From positions 1 through 64,000 of the forward strand of contig JAKPNM010000053.1 of NCBI GenBank assembly GCA_029548395.1: a stretch of DNA of 64,000 nt, read 5' to 3'. The notes beneath the pieces are model-generated. The model did not search any database. It was given only the letters and a program-made list of their open reading frames with translations, and was not told where the DNA came from. Source of the DNA: Bacillota bacterium (GTDB taxonomy: Bacteria > Bacillota > Clostridia > Christensenellales > Aristaeellaceae). Shown piece after piece: positions 55,965 to 64,000 of this stretch; positions within the stretch are counted from its first letter, which is position 1; every line of letters starts with the position of its first letter. The translations under genes were made by a program, and so were the position numbers.

Positions 55965-57461
55965 TTAAGAAAAAGTCTTTAACCCAGTTTCGATCAAACG
56001 CATAATTGGCTCAGAACCAATCCCCAGGTATAAAATATACAGCATGGAAACAAAAAGTGCGCCCGCAGCTGACGGAGACATTTTTTCTGACGGCGGATAC
56101 ACCATGTCCTGCGCGGGCTTGCGGTAAATGGATACCACCGTGTGCAGGAAATAAATGCCGTTGAGCAGGGTGCTGACTGCCAGAGCCACCAGCACCAGCG
56201 CGCGCATCCACCCGCCAAAGGCCATGCCCGCGATGGCCAGGTTCAGCTTGACGATAAACCCGCCCGTAAAGGGAATGCCCACCATGCTCATGGCCGCTAC
56301 GGTAAACACGATGCCTGCAGGGATGTTGCGGTAACCGGCGCCGTGCAAATAGCGGAAGCGCTTGCGGTCGCCGGAAACATTGATCAACTCATAGGTAGCC
56401 AGGAACAGCAGGGACTTGACGGCGGCATGTGCCAGCATCTGGAACATCGCTGCCTCTGTGCCGGCAGCGCTGCCCATGCCCAGACCCATGTAAATATAGC
56501 CGATTTGGGCGACTGAAGAATAGGCGATCATCCTCCGGATGTCACGCTGGCTGATGGCTATGACAGAGCCGATGATCATACCGGCAACCCCGCACACAAA
56601 CAGGAAAGGGCTGATCTGCTGGGAGATGATGATGTCCATCCCGATTACCCGGTAAAAAAACTTGACCATCACAAAAATATAAGCCTTGCTGATGATCCCG
56701 CTGAGGATGGCGCTGCTCAGCGGCGGCGCGAAGGCATAGGTGTCCGGGGCCCAGACATGGAAGGGAAACATTGCGCTTTTGATGGCCAGCGCGGCGGTAA
56801 TCAGCGCGATGACCACGGTCAGCGGCCCCAGGTATTGACCGCTGTCCACAATCTGTCGCACTGCCTCGCTCAGTGGCACCATCAGCAGATGCCCTGTGAT
56901 GCCGTACAGCATGGAAATACCCAGCAGCAGCAAGCCCGAGCCAAACAGATGCATGATCATGTAACGCGTGATGGCGACCAACGTATGCCCGTTTTGCCGC
57001 ACAGCCACCAGCGCGCAGGAGGCAATGGTCATGATCTCAATGAAAACGTACACGGTGAACAGGTCATTGGTATAAATCAACACCAGCACGGCAGCCAGAG
57101 CCAAATCCACCATGATGCAGTACAGGTTGCTCTTTTTTTCGCTGACAAAGCAGGGCATGCGCTCAAAGCCTGGGATTAGGCTGACCAGCAGCACAGCTGA
57201 GAATCCGGTAGCCATCAGGGCTTCCAGACGGCCGATGCGAATCTCATTGCCCCAGGGGGCCGGGAAATGACCCATAATATAGGGGTAGGAATCATCCAGC
57301 GACATGGTCAGGGACAGGGCCATCGCGCTGAGGACCAGTACTGTACCGGTCACCAAAAAGGTGACCATGCGCGCGACGCGAGGCTTGAAAACCGAGGTAA
57401 AGATGCCCGCCGACATGCATAGCAGGATGCTGATAAAGGGGAAATTGTGAACGAGGCTCAT
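55965..57461 (-). CDS. MrpD-like antiporter subunit
   Basis: HVWAPDTYAFAPPLSSAILSGIISKAYIF. Confidence 0.9.
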   Translation of the reverse strand: MSLVHNFPFISILLCMSAGIFTSVFKPRVARMVTFLVTGTVLVLSAMALSLTMSLDDSYPYIMGHFPAPWGNEIRIGRLEALMATGFSAVLLVSLIPGFERMPCFVSEKKSNLYCIMVDLALAAVLVLIYTNDLFTVYVFIEIMTIASCALVAVRQNGHTLVAITRYMIMHLFGSGLLLLGISMLYGITGHLLMVPLSEAVRQIVDSGQYLGPLTVVIALITAALAIKSAMFPFHVWAPDTYAFAPPLSSAILSGIISKAYIFVMVKFFYRVIGMDIIISQQISPFLFVCGVAGMIIGSVIAISQRDIRRMIAYSSVAQIGYIYMGLGMGSAAGTEAAMFQMLAHAAVKSLLFLATYELINVSGDRKRFRYLHGAGYRNIPAGIVFTVAAMSMVGIPFTGGFIVKLNLAIAGMAFGGWMRALVLVALAVSTLLNGIYFLHTVVSIYRKPAQDMVYPPSEKMSPSAAGALFVSMLYILYLGIGSEPIMRLIETGLKTFS

Positions 57462-57835
57462 CAGGCGTCCTCCCCTCTGGCCAACAGGGCGATCTCATCA
57501 ATGTCCAGCGTGTGGTAGCGCCGATACAGGCGGATGGTCAGCGCCAGCATGATCGCGGTAAAGCTGACGGAGACCACAATGCCCGTAAGCACCAGTCCGG
57601 TTGGGACAGGGTTGATATAGGCGGTGACCTCCAGGACCCCATCGGTTACAATGGGCGCCTTGCGGCCCTGAATATAGCCCATGGACGCCAAAAACAGATA
57701 GACAGAGGTGTCCATGATGTTCAGACCGATGATCTTGCGGATCAGGTTGCGCTGCAGCAATAAGATGGAAAAGCCGATGACAAACAGGATGACAGACACT
57801 GTTTGCTCCAGGTTTTCATACAGCAGTTGCCACAT
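57461..57835 (-). CDS. mrpC: MrpC/NuoK-like subunit
   Basis: 124 aa, three TMs, VITAYINPVPTGLVLTGIVVSVSFTA-type. Confidence 0.9.
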   Translation of the reverse strand: MWQLLYENLEQTVSVILFVIGFSILLLQRNLIRKIIGLNIMDTSVYLFLASMGYIQGRKAPIVTDGVLEVTAYINPVPTGLVLTGIVVSVSFTAIMLALTIRLYRRYHTLDIDEIALLARGEDA

Positions 57836-57837
57836 GC

Positions 57838-58857
57838 TTACAGCCCTCCTTTGCGGAAGAGCGCGTAGAAGACATACATCGTGCAGGCTACCACCATGCC
57901 CACAGCGATATTCAGCGGCATGATCAGCCCGCTGGACAGGATGGCGCCCGGGGTACCCAAGGGGATGCCGCTGGGCAGGCCGTTGGCGCCCATATAAAAG
58001 GCATAGGCCTTGGCCAGCGCATAAAAGCTCAGCGAGAAGAAGCTGACCCAGGTAAAAGTCTTGGTGGTGAAAAAGCGTCCGGCCTTCTCAAAGCCGAAGG
58101 CCACCAGGTACAAAATCAGACCGGCGCTGACGATGGCCCCGCCGGAGAAGCCGCCGCCGGGGGACAGGTGACCGTTGAGTATGATATAGATCCCGTACAG
58201 CAGGATGATCGGCGTCAGTACCATCGCGCTGCCTTGCAGGATACGGTCATCGCGCGGCTCATAGTGCCGGTCATCGGACTCTGCAGCAATCAGTTCCTGA
58301 GCGGGGTTGCCTTCCTTGTCATGGTCAATGCGCAGCAAAATCAATACCGCGCTGGCTGCGATGAACAACACCGTGCTCTCACCCAGGGTGTCAAAGGCGC
58401 GGTAGTCCAGAATCATGCCTGCAACGATGTTGACCGCGCCGGTTTCATCCAGCCCCTTTTCGATATAGCGCGCGGAAACTTCATTGGCGCCCGGGGTGGC
58501 AGGGTCGCCAAAGCGCGGCATCAGGGCCACGGTTTCCAACAGAAAAACCATCATCATCAGACCCAGGACCAGCGCCAAGGCGACATAGAGCCGGGAGATT
58601 GCCTTGCGTCCCCTGGTTCTCATCCATACAAGCAGGTTATGCTGGTCCAGCCGTTCAATCGCAATGCTGCGCTCATGCTGGCGGCTGTCGATGGCTGCTT
58701 GTTGAGCTTCCAGCGCCTCTTCATAATCAAACCGGGGGGGTGGCGGGCTTGAGATCTTTTCAGCAATCTCGTCATCCAGCGCCAGGAAGCCCTTGTAAAA
58801 CCACCGGCGAACGCGGGCCTGAGGGCGCGATTCCCAGTCACTTCTGCGCTTGCTCAT
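57838..58857 (-). CDS. MbhE-like + MnhB (MrpB) fusion subunit
   Basis: NEVSARYIEKGLDETGAVNIVAGMILDYRAFDTLGESTVLFIAA followed by an MnhB core (YGIYIILNGHLSPGGGFSGGAI). Confidence 0.88.
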   Translation of the reverse strand: MSKRRSDWESRPQARVRRWFYKGFLALDDEIAEKISSPPPPRFDYEEALEAQQAAIDSRQHERSIAIERLDQHNLLVWMRTRGRKAISRLYVALALVLGLMMMVFLLETVALMPRFGDPATPGANEVSARYIEKGLDETGAVNIVAGMILDYRAFDTLGESTVLFIAASAVLILLRIDHDKEGNPAQELIAAESDDRHYEPRDDRILQGSAMVLTPIILLYGIYIILNGHLSPGGGFSGGAIVSAGLILYLVAFGFEKAGRFFTTKTFTWVSFFSLSFYALAKAYAFYMGANGLPSGIPLGTPGAILSSGLIMPLNIAVGMVVACTMYVFYALFRKGGL

Positions 58858-59104
58858 GCTCGCTGTCTCCTTTAATCGCGTGAATTTTTTTGAGTGTCAC
58901 GAAGAACAGAACGCTGGTAATTCCTGCGCCCACAGCCGCTTCCGTGATGGCCAGGTCAGGGCTTTCCAGAAACATCCAGATCACCGCCATGATCAGACTG
59001 TAGGCCATGTAGACGATCAGGGAGGTCAGCAGGTTGCGCGTGAGCGCCACGGCCAGCGAGCAGATGATCAGCATGCCCAGCAAGGCGATGTGGACAAAGT
59101 TCAT
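58838..59104 (-). CDS. DUF4040/MbhD-like subunit
   Basis: 88 aa, three TMs, SPDLAITEAAVGAGITSVLFFVTL. Confidence 0.88.
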   Translation of the reverse strand: MNFVHIALLGMLIICSLAVALTRNLLTSLIVYMAYSLIMAVIWMFLESPDLAITEAAVGAGITSVLFFVTLKKIHAIKGDSEHEQAQK

Positions 59105-59445
59105 TCGTTATCCTCCTCTGCGGGCGTACCGGGTGGCGGGGGTAATTGCTGCCACATCGGGTTGATGGTGACTTCCAGCCGGGCGATCAGGTGGCTGTTG
59201 ACCGGGCTTGCAAACCACAGGAAGACAATGATGAGCAGCAGCTTGAGCACTGTCCAGATATCCGGCGCGCTGAAAGTCAGCCCCAGCAGGCAAAATAGGA
59301 GGCCCAGGGTATCGCCCATCGCCGCTGCGTGCATGCGGTTGAGCACATAGTCAAACTTGTATACGCCAATCACCGAGGTGATCAGAATGATGATGCCGCT
59401 GAGCAGAAAGCCGGTTGTCAGCAAGAAACGAAGCCAGTCAAGCAT
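59101..59445 (-). CDS. mrpG: MrpG/MnhG/PhaG subunit
   Basis: MLDWLRFLLTTGFLLSGIIILITSVIGVYKFDYVLNRMHAAAMGDTLG. Confidence 0.9.
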   Translation of the reverse strand: MLDWLRFLLTTGFLLSGIIILITSVIGVYKFDYVLNRMHAAAMGDTLGLLFCLLGLTFSAPDIWTVLKLLLIIVFLWFASPVNSHLIARLEVTINPMWQQLPPPPGTPAEEDNE

Positions 59446-59761
59446 GCTCCTGCCCCCCTTGCTGAGCCTGAGCCTTTGCCTGGCGCTCCAGGAACACGCC
59501 CATGTAGATCTTGCACAGCACAACCACCGCCAGGAAGCTGATCATCGCGTAGAGCATGGAAACGTCCACCAGGCAGCTCGCATCAAGCATCAGCGCCACC
59601 ACGCCTACCATGATGATGATCTGGGTGCCAATCATGTTGATAGCGACAATGCGGTCAGCAATGGTGGGTCCATTAATGGCGCGGATGAAACAGGCGATAA
59701 TCAACACAGACAGCACCACCAGGATGCCGCTGTATAGGATGCCATACGCGTCCTGCAGCAT
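59438..59761 (-). CDS. mrpF: MrpF/MnhF subunit
   Basis: GPTIADRIVAINMIGTQIIIMVGVVALM. Confidence 0.9.
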   Translation of the reverse strand: MLQDAYGILYSGILVVLSVLIIACFIRAINGPTIADRIVAINMIGTQIIIMVGVVALMLDASCLVDVSMLYAMISFLAVVVLCKIYMGVFLERQAKAQAQQGGQEHA

Positions 59762-60252
59762 CAGGATACCCCGCTTTCTATCCAGTCAGCTTCTTTGATC
59801 AGCAGGCGCTTTTCAAACTCACTGTTGACCAGGCCGCCCTCCAGAGATTCATCCAGGCAGTGCACCAGGTATTCATCTTCATGCAGGTGAACGGTAATGG
59901 TGCCTGGCGTCAGCGTGATGCAGTCAGCAAGCGCCACCCGCGCTGCCTTGGTTTGAAGCTTGGTATGAAACACCGTCAGTTTTGGTACAACAATGTCCCG
60001 GTCGGTCAGAATCATTTGCATTACCGTGAAGTTGGCCAGGGTAATTTCTTTGATCAGCAACCAGACAAAGCGCAGGTAACCGGGTAGCTGCTTCATAATG
60101 AACCACTGTCTTTTCATCGTCAGCCCTGGGGTGATGAAGCGTTGCACGAACCACGCCAGGGCAACGGAAAGAATGGCGCCGATCACTACCAGCTCCAGGG
60201 TTATCTTGGCATTAAAAAAGAGCCACAAAAAGAATAAGGCCAACGCGATCAC
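59761..60252 (-). CDS. mrpE: MrpE/MnhE subunit
   Basis: Two to three TMs, DRDIVVPKLTVFHTKLQTKAARVALADCITLTPGTITV. Confidence 0.92.
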   Translation of the reverse strand: MIALALFFLWLFFNAKITLELVVIGAILSVALAWFVQRFITPGLTMKRQWFIMKQLPGYLRFVWLLIKEITLANFTVMQMILTDRDIVVPKLTVFHTKLQTKAARVALADCITLTPGTITVHLHEDEYLVHCLDESLEGGLVNSEFEKRLLIKEADWIESGVS

Positions 60253-60309
60253 ATGTTCACCTACTTCTTCAATGATTCTTATTGGTGAATTGTTAGGCTC
60301 ACCAGTTGG

Positions 60310-60337
60310 ATTATAACAGACCCTTTCCGGCTGTCAA
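60310..60337 (-). promoter_or_regulatory. Consensus promoter of the mrp operon overlapping the selB stop codon
   Basis: Minus-strand TTGACA-16 bp-TATAAT. Confidence 0.8.
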
Positions 60338-62238
60338 CTGATGGCCATCTTCCGGGCTTCCCCCGTTTTTCTGGTGATACCTTTACGATCCCAGTACTCC
60401 AGAATAGCCAGGGCGTATTTGCGGGAGGTGGACAGCGCATCCCGGAAGTCTGCCAGGGTAACCTCTCCGTGCTGCTGCTGCAGTTGCAGGAAGGCTTGCT
60501 GCGCCTGGGCGAGGTCTTTTGACAAAAACAGGATGTCCGGGCTCACGGGGATCAGGCTGCCCTGGTCGAGCAGGTAGTCCAGCACCCGGGGGAACTCCTT
60601 CTCCTTGGTAAACTCAGCGAGCAGCGCCGATTTTTCCGGAGGGGAAAAACGGGCTTCTTCCAACCTGGTCTGCAAGCCCTCCAGCAGCGCCTGTTGCCTG
60701 GGGGTGAAACTGATGGCGTGTTCCGGCAAGGCAAAGACTGTCCCTGACCGGACAAACGTATTGCGGGACAGCAGCATGTCCAGCGCCTGGTCCGCCTCCT
60801 GTTGGTTTTGTCCGGGCAGCAGGGCGGTCCGGAACTCTTCCCGCCTGATCCCCATGCGCAAGGGATTCCTTTGATGAAAATCATTCAGGATCTCCCTGGA
60901 TTTCTCCTCCAGGATCCGCACATTGTCCTGATGAAGATACAGCCCTTCCTGCAGCTTGATTACCCTGCCCTGCGACAGCAGGGTTTCCAGGCAGGCTTCC
61001 ATTGCCTCCGCGGATACAGCGGTCTGCAGGGCCAGGGCTGCGCTGTGAACAAAGCGGGTGCCGTGGCCTTTGAGCAGGGCTTCCGCGCGGGCAGGCAGGT
61101 CCGCTCCGTGCATGGCGTGCAGTTTCTCCACGGCCTTGATGCTGGAAGGCCGGTGCTTGTAAGGGCTGGGATCTAGCACCGTGCCGCCTCCGACTGTTTC
61201 AAGCGGGGAATAAAACCGCAGTACAAAGGCGTCCCCTGCCTTGGCAGCGACAGCGTCTTCAAAGCGCAATTGGCCAAAGCCCTCCTCGCCGGGCAGCAGC
61301 TGCTCCCTGCCGCCCAGAAGAATCAGCTTGCACAGGGTTTCTCCGGAGCCGTGGTGGAAGTGCAGCCTGCTGCCATTCTCCAGAACGCGCCGGGAGTCAG
61401 GCAGCACGCGCAGCGCGACATCCAGCATCAGCCCGGGCTGCATGCTGCCGGGGCTTGCCAGCACGCTGCCCCGGGGGATGTCTTCCTGCCTGGCCTTTTG
61501 CAGATTCATGGCCACGCGCTGGCCTGCGTAGGCCCGCTCAACCAGATTGCCGTGCTCCTGCAGGCTTCTAATCCTGTAAGACTCCTCCAGCGGATACAGG
61601 GTGGCTTCCTCACCCTGGCTGACGCTGCCTTCTATCATGGTGCCGGTAATCACCGTGCCAAAGCCCGGCATGGTGAACACCCGGTCCACCGGCATACGGA
61701 AGGGGCCGTCCACGTCCTTGGCAGGCATCCGACAGACCAGGCCGATCAGGGTTTCCTTAAGCTGCCCGATGCCCTGGCCGGTATACGCGCTGACGACATG
61801 GATGGGCGCGTTGGCAAGGAAGCTGTCCGCCAGGCCTTCTTTAAGCTCCTCCAGCATCATTTCCAGCCAGTCCTCTTCCACCAAATCCGCTTTGGTGACC
61901 GCCACGCAGCCGTGGCGGATGCCCAGCAGCGACAGGATGCCCAGGTGCTCCCGGGTCTGGGGCATGATGCCCTCATCCGCAGCCACCACCAGCAAGGCCA
62001 GGTCGATGCCGCCGGCGCCTGAGAGCATGTTGCGGATAAACCTTTCATGTCCGGGTACATCCACGATACCGGCCCGGCTGCCGTCAGGCAGGTCCAGCCA
62101 GGCAAAGCCCAGGTCAATGGTGATGCCCCGGCGCTTTTCCTCCTCTAGCCGATCGGTGTCCATGCCCGTCAGGGCGCGGATAAGCGCAGTTTTGCCATGG
62201 TCCACATGCCCGGCGGTGCCGATGATCACATTACGCAT
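60334..62238 (-). CDS. selB: Selenocysteine-specific translation elongation factor
   Basis: [41 protein letters not shown]-terminal winged-helix region. Confidence 0.96.
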   Translation of the reverse strand: MRNVIIGTAGHVDHGKTALIRALTGMDTDRLEEEKRRGITIDLGFAWLDLPDGSRAGIVDVPGHERFIRNMLSGAGGIDLALLVVAADEGIMPQTREHLGILSLLGIRHGCVAVTKADLVEEDWLEMMLEELKEGLADSFLANAPIHVVSAYTGQGIGQLKETLIGLVCRMPAKDVDGPFRMPVDRVFTMPGFGTVITGTMIEGSVSQGEEATLYPLEESYRIRSLQEHGNLVERAYAGQRVAMNLQKARQEDIPRGSVLASPGSMQPGLMLDVALRVLPDSRRVLENGSRLHFHHGSGETLCKLILLGGREQLLPGEEGFGQLRFEDAVAAKAGDAFVLRFYSPLETVGGGTVLDPSPYKHRPSSIKAVEKLHAMHGADLPARAEALLKGHGTRFVHSAALALQTAVSAEAMEACLETLLSQGRVIKLQEGLYLHQDNVRILEEKSREILNDFHQRNPLRMGIRREEFRTALLPGQNQQEADQALDMLLSRNTFVRSGTVFALPEHAISFTPRQQALLEGLQTRLEEARFSPPEKSALLAEFTKEKEFPRVLDYLLDQGSLIPVSPDILFLSKDLAQAQQAFLQLQQQHGEVTLADFRDALSTSRKYALAILEYWDRKGITRKTGEARKMAIS

Positions 62239-63643
62239 CCTGTACCTCCAAGGAAGAAAGCACTGCCTTAAGCGCCCCGGTCAGTTCGGGCAGCTGATCA
62301 GGGAAAACGGTGCGCAAGTCCAACACCACCGCATCCTGCCGGATGTGGGCAATGACCGCCGGGCTGCCGTGGCGCAGGCGGTCCGCCAGACTGTTGGATG
62401 ACACAAGCCTGGATTTGAGGCAGAGCGCCACAGATGCAAGCGCCTCACCCGGCGCGGACCCTCCGCCCAACCGAGCCTGGCTTTCCGCCACTTCACATTT
62501 CAGGCCGGAAATGTCCTTGAGGGCTTCCATCAGGGCAAGCGCGCGCAGGCGCAGCGTCTGCTGATCTGTGCCCAGCATCCGGTACAAAGGGATGTGCCTG
62601 CGGGCCAAATCGGCATCGCGGTAAAGCTGAAGGGTGGCTTCCAGCGCAGCCAGGGTCATCTTGTCAGGGCGCAGGGCCCGCATGAGCGGATGGCGCCGCA
62701 TGACAGCAATCAAGTCTGTATTCCCCGCAAGGATGCCCGCTTGCGGGCCGCCCAACAGCTTATCACCGGAGAAACAGACCACCTGTGCGCCCTGGGCCAG
62801 TATCTCCCGGGGACTGGGCTCATCCTGCAGGCCATAGACGTTCAGCGGCAACAGCGCGCCGCTGCCCAGGTCGGCCAGCAGGGGCAATCCCGCTTCCCGT
62901 GCGATTTCGGCAAGCTCCGGGATGTCCACAGCCTGGGTGAAGCCAACCACCTTATAGTTGCTGGTATGCACTTTCATCAGCGCGGCAGTGCTTTCTCCAA
63001 TCGCCGCACGGTAATCCCCGGGCTTGGTTTTGTTGGTGGTTCCTACCTCCCGCAGGATGCACCCGCTTTGGGCCATGACCTCGGGCACACGGAAACTGCC
63101 GCCGATTTCCACCAGTTCCCCGCGGGATACCACCACCTCCCTGCCCCGGGCCACGGCAGCCAGCATCAGCAGCACGGCGGCGGCATTGTTGTTGACCACC
63201 AGGGCAGCCTGAGCGCCCAGAAGCTGGCTGATTAGCGTCTCCACATGAGCCTGCCGGTCGCCGCGCCTGCCGGTATCCAGGTCAAACTCCAGCGTGGAGT
63301 AGCGGGTGGCAGCGTCCAGGGCGGCCTGTGCCGCTTGTGTTGCCAGGGGGGCACGGCCCAGGTTGGTATGCAGCAGGATACCGGTGGCGTTGATCACCAC
63401 GGGCTTCTGGGTCTGCAAGCTTTTGCTGACGCGCTCTTCGCAGGCTGACAGCAATTCCGCATGTGCGGGCACGCAGGTCTGGCCGCTCCGGATGCGCTTA
63501 CGCACCTCCTCGAGGATTTCACGCAGCGTTTGGGCGACCAGCTGCTGTGAATACTGTGAGGTCAGCGCCTGTCCCTGCGCGGTTTTCAGCAAGGCATCCA
63601 CCTGCGGGATGCGCCGGAGAAGGTTGTGCGGCTCTTGGCTCAT
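62231..63643 (-). CDS. selA: L-seryl-tRNA(Sec) selenium transferase
   Basis: [53 protein letters not shown]; alternative start at 63670. Confidence 0.96.
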   Translation of the reverse strand: MSQEPHNLLRRIPQVDALLKTAQGQALTSQYSQQLVAQTLREILEEVRKRIRSGQTCVPAHAELLSACEERVSKSLQTQKPVVINATGILLHTNLGRAPLATQAAQAALDAATRYSTLEFDLDTGRRGDRQAHVETLISQLLGAQAALVVNNNAAAVLLMLAAVARGREVVVSRGELVEIGGSFRVPEVMAQSGCILREVGTTNKTKPGDYRAAIGESTAALMKVHTSNYKVVGFTQAVDIPELAEIAREAGLPLLADLGSGALLPLNVYGLQDEPSPREILAQGAQVVCFSGDKLLGGPQAGILAGNTDLIAVMRRHPLMRALRPDKMTLAALEATLQLYRDADLARRHIPLYRMLGTDQQTLRLRALALMEALKDISGLKCEVAESQARLGGGSAPGEALASVALCLKSRLVSSNSLADRLRHGSPAVIAHIRQDAVVLDLRTVFPDQLPELTGALKAVLSSLEVQDA

Positions 63644-63799
63644 AACAATACCCCGTTCATTTGATGACATGCCCTATTGTAACACAGTCCGCGCAGGCGG
63701 GCACGGGGGTGAATGGCAGCCTGCACATATGGTTTCGCCTTTAAATCCAGGACATGATTTGGTATAATGACGCAAACAAATGAGAAGGGGGGTGTACCG

Positions 63800-64000
63800 G
63801 TGAGCGATGCGCAGCGCATACGCCTGACCATGATGACCTCCTGCGGCGGGTGAGCGGCCAAGACAGGGCCGGGTGTCCTGGAGGAAATATTGCACCGCCT
63901 GCCCAAAGGGCCGCATGACCCGCGGCTGCTGGTGGGTTACGATACGGCGGATGACGCAGCCGTGTATCTGGTCAACGATGACACGGCGCTGATCCAGACC
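63800..64000 (+). CDS. selD: Selenide, water dikinase, selenocysteine-containing, truncated by window end
   Basis: GTG start; [35 protein letters not shown]...; in-frame TGA at 63851-63853 at the conserved Cys/Sec position; divergent from selAB. Confidence 0.93.
63858..63881 (+). promoter_or_regulatory. Candidate bacterial SECIS element just downstream of the selD UGA
   Basis: CCA-A-GACA-[GGGCCGGG]-TGTC-C-TGG hairpin; alternative fold CAGGG-[CCGGGTG]-TCCTG at 63864-63880. Confidence 0.5.

Noticed and set aside
63640-63916. Two minus-strand ORFs over the selD start
   Set aside because: Shadow ORFs opposite a conserved SelD N-terminus with an in-frame Sec codon
1-64000. tRNA, rRNA and selC genes
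   Set aside because: I saw no convincing cloverleaf or rRNA segment by eye, including beside selAB; a tRNAscan-SE or Aragorn run is needed to be sure

Overview
The window looks like one chromosomal segment of an anaerobic Clostridia-type Firmicute of fairly high GC; this is inferred from gene content, and no search was run. Most of it is conserved housekeeping: rpsB-tsf-pyrH, dus, thrS with a T-box leader, a yicC-gmk-rpoZ-coaBC-priA-def-fmt-rsmB-rlmN-stp-prkC-rsgA-rpe-rsmA run, rtcB, a long Mrp/Mbh-type cation/proton antiporter operon, and selB-selA divergent from selD. The first 12 kb is accessory: hydrolases, TetR/MarR/Xre regulators, flavoproteins, a CPBP protease, an SPFH protein and a sialidase, with several clear operator-like palindromes. 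The best candidate for an undescribed system is 17.1-28.4 kb. It holds a membrane FHA protein divergent from a co-directional cluster: an extracellular VWA/TM/cytosolic FHA protein, a zinc-ribbon Ser/Thr kinase, and a 1904-aa zinc-ribbon receptor kinase with a ~1500-aa repetitive ectodomain ending in RCC1-like repeats. A secreted CHAP-like enzyme follows. Other notable items are a selD with an in-frame UGA (selenocysteine) that the ORF track misses, an IS30-type element flanked by an unusually long 11-15 bp direct repeat, a strong 13-bp-stem hairpin in the rpsB leader, an Mrp-like operon with four NuoL/M/N-type subunits, and a 3 x 63 bp in-frame repeat in one of those subunits.
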